Assembly: GCA_011391295.1 (NCBI GenBank)
Contig: JAABQT010000129.1
Location: forward strand, 1 to 5,396
Reading direction: 5' to 3'
Length of the DNA: 5,396 nt
Source: Betaproteobacteria bacterium
Lineage (GTDB): Bacteria; Pseudomonadota; Gammaproteobacteria; Burkholderiales; SG8-39
In this document: piece after piece, positions 1-5,396 of the stretch
How the letters are laid out: each line of letters opens with the position of its first letter
Numbering within the stretch: position 1 is the stretch's first letter
Program-made: the position numbers and the translations under genes
The notes under the pieces: generated by a model
What the model saw: the letters and a program-made list of their open reading frames with translations, nothing else
What the model was told of the DNA's origin: nothing
Database searches by the model: none

Positions 1-3000
1 TGTCCTTGCGGCGGAAGCGGTATTCGCTTTCCCAGGCCTTGGCGCCGGTGGCGATGGCGGCGTCCACCTGCGACTTCACGCGCCCCTGGTCCTCAGGATG
101 GATGCGCGAGGTCCAGGAATCCGCGTAGGCGCCGATCTCGCGCGACTCGTAGCCGAACAGCTTCTGGAAGTTCTCGTTCCACCACACCCCGTTGGTGACC
201 AGGTTCCAGTCCCACACCACGTCGTTGGTGGCGCGCGACACGATCTCGAAGCGCTCGTGGCTGGAACGCAGCCGCTCCTCGCCGCGCAGGCGCTCGGTGA
301 GATCGCGTGCGACGCCGACGACGTAGCGCCTTTCGCGCGTGCGCAGCACGCGGCGCATAACCTCGACCGGCACCAGGCTGCCGTCCTTGCGGCGGTAGTG
401 CATGCGCGTCAGCTCTTCGCCGGCGTCGCGCGCCAGCAGCAGCTCGTACTGGGCACGCACTTGTGCCAGCGAACGGTCGGCGATCAGCACGGTGATCTCG
501 GCACCGACCAGCTCATCGCGCTCGTAACCCAGGTTGCGCGTGGCGGCGTCGTTCGCGTCGATGATGCGCATGCTGTCGACGTCGACGAGGAAGATGTAGT
601 CCGCCGAGACGTCGAGCGCGCCGCGAAAGCGCCGCAGCGCTTCGTCGGAACGCATCTTCTCGGTGACGTTCTTCGCCACGCCGCGGTAGCCGGCGAAGCC
701 CCCGGCAGCGTCGAACATCGGCTGGCCGCTCACGCTCATATAGCCGTCGGTGCCGTTGCTGAATCTGCGCCGCAGCACCAGTTCCTGGAACGGCTCGTGC
801 CGCCCGAGCATCTCGCGGTGCGATTCCCAGCCACCGTCCAGGGGTTCCAGGTCCGGCGTTTCCCAGCGCGTCTTGCCCAGATACTCGGCAATCTGCTTTT
901 CGGCGAGCGCGGCGGCACCGGGGCCCGAGAGCACAGTGAAACGGAACTCCTGGTCCTGCTCCCAGTACCAGTCGGCGGACAGCTCGGTCAGGCTGCGAAA
1001 ACGCTCTTCACTGTCGCGCAGCGCCTGTTCGCCGCGCTTGCGCTGCAGGAACTGGCCGATCTGGCCGCCGATGACGCCCACTGCCTCCAGCAGCCGCTCG
1101 TCCGGCTGGCGGATCTCGTCGCTGGCAAAAGTCAGCACGCCGAGCGTCCTGCCGTCCCCGTCCACCGGAAACATGAACGCGCTGCGCATCGGGTTTCTCG
1201 TCAGTGCAAATCGGGCCACCCGCTGGTCCTTGCTCGCATCCGCGACCCAAAGTGGCCGGCGCGACTGCCACACGGTGCCCGCCAGTCCCTCGCCCGGGCG
1301 GAACACGACGTCTCCCAGGGCCGCTGCCACGCTCTGCCTTTGCGGTTCCGAGGCGCACCAGTTCGCGGCGAGGCGTATTACGCCGGCCGCGTCGTCGACC
1401 TCCCAGTAGCGGCAATGATTCCAGCCCTGCAGCTCGCACACCGCCTGCATTACGGCACGCAGCCCTCCCAGCATGCTGTCCGCGGACGACAGGCAGCGCG
1501 CCACCGCACGCTCCATGTCCTGCGTTTGCTGCGCCAGCTTGCGCTCGGTGATGTCGGTGGCCGTGCCGCGGTAACCGGTGAACCGGCCCTCGGAGTCGTA
1601 GATCGGCTCGCCGCTGGTGGTCACATAGCGCCGCGCGCCTTCCTCAGTAATGCGCTGGTACTCGAAGCCGCGGAACGGCTGGCGCGCCTCCAGCAGCTTG
1701 CGATGCTCGTCCCAACTGACGCCCAGCGGCGTCACATTTGGAATTTCCCAGCGCCGCAGGCCGAGCGCGCGGCTCTGGTCGCCACCCCACTTTTCGTCGC
1801 CGTGGCCGCCGTCGAAGCGCGTGAAGCGGTGATCCTCATCCTGCTCCCAGTACCAGTCCGAGGCCAGCTCGGCCAGGCTGCGAAAGCGTGCCTCGCTCTG
1901 GCGCAGCGCATGCTCGGCCTGCGCGCGCTGCGCCTCGCGGTCGATGTTGTCGAGCGCGAAGGAAACGTTCTCCACCATGCGCTCGGCGAGGCCCACCAGC
2001 TCCTGGTCGAACCAGTTGCTTTCCGCTGCGAACATGGAAATCAGTCCGATGACGGTCCCGCCGCGGCGCAGCGGAATGCTCACCGTGGCGGCGATTCCGG
2101 AATCGCGCGCCAGGCCATGCCACGGGGCAAGGGCCGGATCGCCCAGGAAGTCGTTGGTCACGACGGTGTGTCCTTCCCGTGCCGCCCGCCCCGCCGCGCC
2201 GTGTGCATTCGGTATCCCTGGATTTACCGAGACCCCCGCCTTGGCAAGATAGGCGGCTGGCTCGCCGGCGTGGGCCACCGCCTCGACCCAGCCCGTCGCC
2301 CTGTCCACCAGCCGCACCGCCACCAGCTTCAATCCACCGTGCTCCACCAGCAGTTCGCACACGCGCCGGTACAGGGTCTGGGCATCCGCGGTCTTCAGGA
2401 TCGCTTCATTGGTCGCGCTGAGGGCAGCGTACATGCCGCGCAGGCGCCGCGCGGAAAGCTCCGCGTTCTTGTGCGAAGTCACGTCGCGCGTGATGCCGAG
2501 CATCAGCGTTCGCCCGCCGGCCTCGTCGCGCAGCGGTACCGCGTGCGTTTCCAACCAGCGCCGGGCGCCCCTGAGCCCGCTGATCTCGAATTCCAGAACG
2601 CCGCGCTCCCCGCGGCACACGCGCTCGGTGAGATTCCTGAACGCCTGGCGGTCCGCCGGCGCGACCAGGCCGTAGACGCATTGCCCGGCCACGACTTCCA
2701 GGCCGTCGGCTTCGATCATCGCCAGGCCGGCAGGATTCATGTCGAGCAACACACCCTCGGCGTCGAGCAGCTTCACGCACTCCGGCTCCGCGCCGATGAT
2801 CGCGCGCAGCCTGGCTTCGCTGGCGCGCAACTTTTCCTCCGACCGCACTGTCTCGGACGCGTCCTCGAACGCCGCGATGTCGTACAGGGGTTCGCCGTGC
2901 GCATCGCGCTCCAGCGACACCGTGAGTTGGACCCACAGCACTGACGCATCCTTGCGCAGGTAGCGCTTGCGCATGGTGAACTGCGGGATCTTGCCGGCGC

Positions 3001-4021
3001 GCAACTGCGCGCGCAGTTCCGCGCTCGAGTCGAGGTCCTCGGGATGCGAGAGCTCGCGCACCGTGCGCCCGACGAGCTCCTCGCGGCCGTAGCCGAGCAT
3101 CTGGCACAGGCGCTGGTTGACGATCAGCATGCGTCCGTCGGTATCGACGTGCGCCAGGCCGACCGCGGCATGCTCGAACGTGGCTTCGAAGCGCGCGCGC
3201 TGCTCCTCCTCGCGCGCCAGATCGCGGAAGCTGCAGACGATGCCGGCGACGTCGGGATCGGCGAGCCGGTTGACCAGCGAGGCCTCAAGCACGCGCTCGC
3301 CGCCGTCCTGGTGCGTGAAGCGCACGCGCAGGACGGCAGTCGCGCCGGCCGCGGCGCTCAGCTGCAGGAACGCGTCTTGCACCTTGACGCGGTCCTCCGC
3401 GTGCACGAATGACAGGCCGGTGCGGCCGATCACATCGGCCGACTCGTAGCCCAGCACGCGGCGCAGCGCGGCGCTGGCGTACTCGATGCGGCCGCCGGCC
3501 TCGAACAGCACCAGGGCCTCCGTACTGCTGTCCAGCAGCGCGCGAAAGCGTCCTTCGGCCGAGTGCAGCGTGCGGCCGGCCTCCTGGTGCATGCCGGCGA
3601 GGCGCAGCACGCGCCGCAGCGTTGACGCATTGAGCTCGTGTTTCGGGATCACGTCGTAGGCGCGGCGCTTGAGCGCCTCCTCCACCAGGTTCGGGTGTGC
3701 GTTGCCCGACACCACCACCACCGGCCCGGCGGCCGCGGCACGCATGCGCTCCAGCGTATGGAAACCGGAGCTGTCGGGCAGGTCGAGGTCGAGCAGCGTC
3801 AGGTTGATGTTGTTCGAGAGCTGCAGGGCGAGGCCCTCGGCCAGGGTGCGCGCGTGCAGCACTTCGGCCCCCTCGCCGCACGCCTCGGCAAGGTAGGCCC
3901 GCATCAACTCGGCGTCGTTCGCATCGTCCTCGACGACCAGGATGCGCCGCACTGCGTCCTGCGCGGCCCTGCCTGCGCCCGGCGCCGCACCACCCGGCTT
4001 GAGCTTGATCACCTTGCTCAT
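1..4021 (-). CDS. Multi-sensor signalling protein, N-terminal receiver plus seven PAS and two GAF domains (partial, C-terminus off window)
   Basis: The frame is uninterrupted from ATG at 4021 to the window edge (1340 complete codons). Approximate domains: REC 25-147 with acidic residues E31/D32/D33, phosphoacceptor D78 (LLDLDLP), S105 and K127; PAS1 156-268; PAS2 275-390; PAS3 402-515; GAF1 545-692 (motifs NDFLGDP, SIPLRRGG, SFALDN); PAS4 707-828; GAF2 848-993 (FRPGEGLAG, QIGQFLQRKR); PAS5 1002-1122; PAS6 1131-1245 (DLTER end); PAS7 from 1257, cut at 1340 (WDWN, HPEDQGRV, YRFRRKD). PAS4 and PAS5 share DWYWEQD and look duplicated. I see no transmembrane segment or signal peptide, so it is probably cytosolic. 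Relatives with such sensor strings usually end in a histidine kinase or a GGDEF/EAL module; none is visible, so the output is unknown. ATG 4021 leaves a normal 24-residue leader before REC, but no strong Shine-Dalgarno precedes it; the 55-nt gap to the upstream gene suggests co-transcription. Ligands cannot be predicted; no LOV-type flavin cysteine motif was seen. Confidence 0.5.
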   Translation of the reverse strand, partial: MSKVIKLKPGGAAPGAGRAAQDAVRRILVVEDDANDAELMRAYLAEACGEGAEVLHARTLAEGLALQLSNNINLTLLDLDLPDSSGFHTLERMRAAAAGPVVVVSGNAHPNLVEEALKRRAYDVIPKHELNASTLRRVLRLAGMHQEAGRTLHSAEGRFRALLDSSTEALVLFEAGGRIEYASAALRRVLGYESADVIGRTGLSFVHAEDRVKVQDAFLQLSAAAGATAVLRVRFTHQDGGERVLEASLVNRLADPDVAGIVCSFRDLAREEEQRARFEATFEHAAVGLAHVDTDGRMLIVNQRLCQMLGYGREELVGRTVRELSHPEDLDSSAELRAQLRAGKIPQFTMRKRYLRKDASVLWVQLTVSLERDAHGEPLYDIAAFEDASETVRSEEKLRASEARLRAIIGAEPECVKLLDAEGVLLDMNPAGLAMIEADGLEVVAGQCVYGLVAPADRQAFRNLTERVCRGERGVLEFEISGLRGARRWLETHAVPLRDEAGGRTLMLGITRDVTSHKNAELSARRLRGMYAALSATNEAILKTADAQTLYRRVCELLVEHGGLKLVAVRLVDRATGWVEAVAHAGEPAAYLAKAGVSVNPGIPNAHGAAGRAAREGHTVVTNDFLGDPALAPWHGLARDSGIAATVSIPLRRGGTVIGLISMFAAESNWFDQELVGLAERMVENVSFALDNIDREAQRAQAEHALRQSEARFRSLAELASDWYWEQDEDHRFTRFDGGHGDEKWGGDQSRALGLRRWEIPNVTPLGVSWDEHRKLLEARQPFRGFEYQRITEEGARRYVTTSGEPIYDSEGRFTGYRGTATDITERKLAQQTQDMERAVARCLSSADSMLGGLRAVMQAVCELQGWNHCRYWEVDDAAGVIRLAANWCASEPQRQSVAAALGDVVFRPGEGLAGTVWQSRRPLWVADASKDQRVARFALTRNPMRSAFMFPVDGDGRTLGVLTFASDEIRQPDERLLEAVGVIGGQIGQFLQRKRGEQALRDSEERFRSLTELSADWYWEQDQEFRFTVLSGPGAAALAEKQIAEYLGKTRWETPDLEPLDGGWESHREMLGRHEPFQELVLRRRFSNGTDGYMSVSGQPMFDAAGGFAGYRGVAKNVTEKMRSDEALRRFRGALDVSADYIFLVDVDSMRIIDANDAATRNLGYERDELVGAEITVLIADRSLAQVRAQYELLLARDAGEELTRMHYRRKDGSLVPVEVMRRVLRTRERRYVVGVARDLTERLRGEERLRSSHERFEIVSRATNDVVWDWNLVTNGVWWNENFQKLFGYESREIGAYADSWTSRIHPEDQGRVKSQVDAAIATGAKAWESEYRFRRKD
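954..1028 (-). repeat. Direct repeat copy 2, start of PAS5 in the multi-sensor gene
   Basis: This is the partner of the copy at 1839-1913, encoding RFRSLTEL and DWYWEQD at the beginning of PAS5. The copies are about 885 bp apart, a distance filled by the rest of PAS4 and all of GAF2. The near-identical core could support recombination that removes or adds one PAS-GAF unit (inference). Confidence 0.5.
1839..1913 (-). repeat. Direct repeat copy 1, start of PAS4 in the multi-sensor gene
   Basis: This stretch encodes the linker helix and first strand of PAS4, including RFRSLAEL and DWYWEQD. It matches 954-1028 in the same orientation and reading phase: the first 20 bases (1839-1858 and 954-973) are identical, and the rest is strongly similar with about a dozen scattered differences by eye. 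It is part of an internally duplicated PAS unit; protein similarity continues through the rest of both domains at lower identity. Confidence 0.5.
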
Positions 4022-4076
4022 GCGATGCGGATCGCCGGCGCGAGGCGGCCGCGGATCTGCGCGGCCGGCACCGCGC

Positions 4077-4433
4077 TCACTGCGCCGTCCCCAGGCGCGC
4101 AAGCGCCGCCGGCAGTTCGTCTGCGAAGGTTTCCTTGGCGATCACCGCGTCGATGCCCATGCGCCGCGCCTCAGCCACCAGTTCCGGCGTCGGGAACAAG
4201 GCCAGCGCGATCACCCCGAGCGCCGGGTTGCCTTCCTTGATGCGCCGCGCCAGGTCGAGTCCCGCGAGGCCAAGGTCCACCAGCACTACGTCGGCGGCGG
4301 CGCGCGCGCTATCGGGCAGGCGTTCGACGAAACGCGTCGCCGCAGCGACGAAGCCGGGGTTGGCGTCGAGGATCAGGATGCGTGCAGGCTGCCCGGATGG
4401 CGACACGGGACCAAAGGTACGTGCGCCGCCCAC
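4077..4433 (-). CDS. Small stand-alone receiver-domain protein with degenerate active site
   Basis: The 118-residue product is essentially one CheY-like receiver fold with no output domain. Strand beta-1 reads ARILILDAN (17-25), the likely phosphoacceptor is D53 in VVLVDLGL, and the conserved lysine is K100 in AVIAKETF. Two usual features are missing: the second member of the beta-1 acidic pair is A24, and the Ser/Thr that switches after phosphorylation appears to be A78 in VIALALF. Phosphorylation or metal binding may be weakened, or the protein may act as a phosphate-independent adaptor. The first in-frame start is GTG at 4433, since an in-frame TGA lies at 4442-4440; GTG at 4406 is the alternative. 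The only good Shine-Dalgarno (4456-4450) is better placed for an ATG at 4443 in a different frame, so the N-terminus is uncertain. The gene sits between a LuxR-type regulator and a receiver-headed sensor on the same strand, which suggests a phosphorelay or signal-sink role (inference). Confidence 0.5.
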   Translation of the reverse strand: MGGARTFGPVSPSGQPARILILDANPGFVAAATRFVERLPDSARAAADVVLVDLGLAGLDLARRIKEGNPALGVIALALFPTPELVAEARRMGIDAVIAKETFADELPAALARLGTAQ

Positions 4434-4449
4434 CGCTGCTCATCGGGCA

Positions 4450-4456
4450 CTTCCTT
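4450..4456 (-). promoter_or_regulatory. Shine-Dalgarno sequence upstream of the small receiver gene
   Basis: AAGGAAG on the minus strand is 6 nt from an ATG at 4443-4441 but 16 nt from GTG 4433, the first start in the receiver frame. The ATG frame reads only 44 codons before TAG at 4311-4309 and has no recognisable domain. The site therefore either serves GTG 4433 at poor spacing, or marks a start separated from the receiver frame by a one-base shift. Confidence 0.5.
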
Positions 4457-4461
4457 AACCT

Positions 4462-4482
4462 GCCTAGGGATATCCCCTAGGC
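4462..4482. promoter_or_regulatory. Perfect 8-bp inverted repeat, candidate operator or 5'-UTR hairpin
   Basis: Read on the minus strand, the arms GCCTAGGG and CCCTAGGC are perfectly complementary around a 5-nt spacer GATAT. It sits in the gap between the LuxR-type regulator gene and the small receiver gene, 5 nt upstream of a strong Shine-Dalgarno. Dyad symmetry of this size with an AT-rich centre is the usual form of sites bound by dimeric NarL/FixJ-family regulators, so autoregulation or control of the downstream genes is plausible (inference). If transcribed it could also fold as a hairpin next to the ribosome binding site. No T-tract follows on either strand, which argues against a classical terminator. 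I could not identify a convincing -35/-10 pair around it. Confidence 0.5.
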
Positions 4483-4503
4483 GCTATATCAGCATGAAAA
4501 CGC

Positions 4504-5154
4504 TCACGTTTCTGGTGGCACCAGGCCGGTGCGCATGGCATAGCGCACCAGTCCGGCGACGTCGCGAATGCCCAGGCGCTCCATGATCTGCGCGCGGTGC
4601 GTTTCCACCGTCTTGACCGAAAGATTCAGCTCGAAGGCGATTTCCTTGGTGCTGCCGCCCTCGGCGATGCGCTTGAGCACCTCGCGCTGGCGCGGGGTCA
4701 GCGGATCCGCCGCCGTGCCTACGCCCACGCGCTGCACGTAACCCTCGACGACCTGGCGCGAAATCGCCGGGCTGAGATAGGTCTCGCCGCGCATCACGCT
4801 TTGCAGCGCGAGTTCCAGCTCCGAGGTCGCGGAGTCCTTGATCAGGTAGGCGGCCGCGCCCGCGCGCAATGCGAGCAGCACGTACTCCTCGCTGGTGTGC
4901 ATGGAAAGGATCACCACCTTGGTCGTGGGCAGGCGCTCGCGCAGGCGCGCCGCGGCGTCCAAGCCGTTCATGCCTTTCATGGCGATGTCCATCAGCACCA
5001 CGTCCGGGCGCTCGCGCTCCGCGAGCAGGAGCGCTTCGGCGCCGTCGCTCGCCTCCGCCACCACCTCGACGCCCTCGATCTCGCGCAGCAACGAGCGGAT
5101 GCCGGCGCGCACCAGCTTGTGATCGTCGACCAGCAGGACGCGCAAGTGCGCCAT
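4504..5154 (-). CDS. NarL/FixJ-family response regulator with LuxR-type helix-turn-helix
   Basis: The complete 216-residue protein has the standard length for this family. The receiver domain covers about 4-120, with acidic pair D10/D11, phosphoacceptor D56 (VVLMDIAMKGMNG), switch residue S84 (VVILSMH) and K106 (AYLIKDS). The LuxR-type DNA-binding domain covers about 150-212, with LTPRQREVLKRIAEG, then STKEIAFELNLSVKTVETHR as the recognition region, then IMERLGIRD. All phosphorylation residues are intact, so it should be a phosphorylation-controlled transcription factor that dimerises on DNA. The upstream histidine kinase ends at TGA 5157-5155, directly abutting this ATG (TGAATG), and a GGAGGG Shine-Dalgarno lies inside the kinase 3' end, so the two are almost certainly a translationally coupled cognate pair. 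The target genes are unknown; the inverted repeat 22 nt past the stop codon is a candidate site for this or a related regulator. No specific orthologue such as NarL, UhpA or DegU can be assigned. Confidence 0.5.
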   Translation of the reverse strand: MAHLRVLLVDDHKLVRAGIRSLLREIEGVEVVAEASDGAEALLLAERERPDVVLMDIAMKGMNGLDAAARLRERLPTTKVVILSMHTSEEYVLLALRAGAAAYLIKDSATSELELALQSVMRGETYLSPAISRQVVEGYVQRVGVGTAADPLTPRQREVLKRIAEGGSTKEIAFELNLSVKTVETHRAQIMERLGIRDVAGLVRYAMRTGLVPPET

Positions 5155-5396
5155 TCAGCCCTCCGCCACGGGGAAGGAGGCGACCACCACGGTGCCCTGG
5201 CCCGGCGCGGACTGGATATGCAGGCTGCCGCCGGCGAGCGCGACGCGTTCCTCCATGCTCACCACGCCGAGGCTTGCGCCCGCGGCGGCGCGGCGCTGCG
5301 CGGCCTCCACGTCGAAGCCGCGGCCATCATCGCGCACCGAAAGCGCGAGGCGCCCGCCGGCGACGAACAGCCGCAGCCAGACGTTACCCGCGGCGG
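5155..5396 (-). CDS. Sensor histidine kinase, C-terminal part of HATPase domain (partial, N-terminus off window)
   Basis: Only the last 79 residues are in the window; the frame remains open to position 5396. Visible ATP-binding motifs are the G1/D box VRDDGRGFD (first codon GTG at 5337-5335) and the G2 region SLGVVSMEERV, followed by ALAGGSLHIQSAPGQGT and a short tail ending FPVAEG. The pattern of a (G/S)M(R/E)ERV motif followed by GG-x-L-x-I-x-S-x-PG-x-GT is typical of NarX/DegS/UhpB-type kinases, which pair with NarL/FixJ regulators. The phosphoacceptor histidine, the asparagine (N) box and any sensor domain lie beyond 5396, so stimulus and localisation cannot be stated. GTG 5337 is internal to the domain and is not the true start, because the frame and the fold continue upstream. 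Stop and downstream ATG are contiguous, indicating one operon with the regulator. Confidence 0.5.
   Translation of the reverse strand, partial: AAGNVWLRLFVAGGRLALSVRDDGRGFDVEAAQRRAAAGASLGVVSMEERVALAGGSLHIQSAPGQGTVVVASFPVAEG
5159..5164 (-). promoter_or_regulatory. Ribosome binding site of the LuxR-type regulator gene
   Basis: GGAGGG on the minus strand lies inside the last codons of the histidine kinase gene, 4 nt before the ATG at 5154. It is a near-ideal Shine-Dalgarno that supports this start. Because the kinase stop codon lies between it and the ATG, ribosomes finishing the kinase could reinitiate on the regulator. Confidence 0.5.

Noticed and set aside
98..2944. A 948-codon open frame on the plus strand
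   Set aside because: It is codon-for-codon complementary to the sensor gene. In that register stops arise only opposite TTA, CTA or TCA codons, which are rare in this GC-rich gene; it ends exactly opposite a TCA serine codon. Its translation is low-complexity Ala/Arg/His/Gln-rich with no recognisable domain.
1..3570. One of the PAS domains as a LOV blue-light photoreceptor
   Set aside because: None of the seven PAS domains shows the conserved GxNCRFLQ flavin-cysteine motif.
736..3881. Minus-strand open frames at 736-918, 1008-1439, 1836-2360, 2406-3107, 3285-3881 and 3430-3630
   Set aside because: They are in other frames than the continuous sensor frame, are Arg/Gly-rich without domains, and overlap well-supported PAS and GAF coding sequence.
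3044..4240. Plus-strand open frames 3044-3412 and 3638-4240
   Set aside because: They are in the same antisense register over the sensor's REC and first PAS domains; the first ends opposite another TCA codon. The sense strand has clear domain homology and the antisense products have none.
4462..4482. Inverted repeat as an intrinsic terminator after the regulator gene
   Set aside because: There is no T-rich run after the repeat in either orientation; the minus strand continues AGGTTAAGG into a Shine-Dalgarno.
4483..4503. A sigma-70 promoter upstream of the small receiver gene, using TTTTCA as a -35 and GGATAT or GATATC as a -10
   Set aside because: Both hexamers are poor and the spacing is 19-20 nt, so the match is no better than chance.

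Overview
The window is a GC-rich (roughly two thirds or more by eye) stretch of bacterial chromosome given over entirely to signal transduction. Every supportable gene lies on the minus strand, so the biological reading order runs from position 5396 down to 1. Codon usage, the NarL/FixJ-type two-component pair and the PAS subtype carrying the DWYWEQD motif suggest a proteobacterium, most likely a betaproteobacterium (Burkholderiales, Rhodocyclales or similar). No taxonomic marker gene is present, so this is an inference.

Layout in reading order: (1) 5396-5155, the last 79 residues of a sensor histidine kinase (HATPase domain, NarX/DegS-like), entering from outside the window. (2) 5154-4504, a complete NarL/FixJ-family response regulator (receiver plus LuxR-type helix-turn-helix), whose ATG directly abuts the kinase stop codon. 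(3) 4503-4434, a short gap with a perfect 8-bp inverted repeat (GCCTAGGG, 5-nt spacer, CCCTAGGC) just upstream of a strong Shine-Dalgarno sequence. (4) 4433-4077, a small stand-alone receiver protein with a degenerate active site and an unclear start. (5) 4021 to the window edge, at least 1340 residues of one open frame encoding a large multi-sensor protein: REC-PAS-PAS-PAS-GAF-PAS-GAF-PAS-PAS-PAS. Its output domain lies beyond position 1.

A plausible working model is a cluster in which the kinase phosphorylates the LuxR-type regulator, while the free receiver and the receiver-headed multi-sensor connect the same signal to a second output. The inverted repeat between the two halves could be the regulator's operator. 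Only the domain identities and gene order are seen directly; the wiring is inferred. Several long open frames on the plus strand are antisense shadows of the sensor gene. I see no RNA genes, mobile elements, CRISPR arrays or convincing intrinsic terminators.
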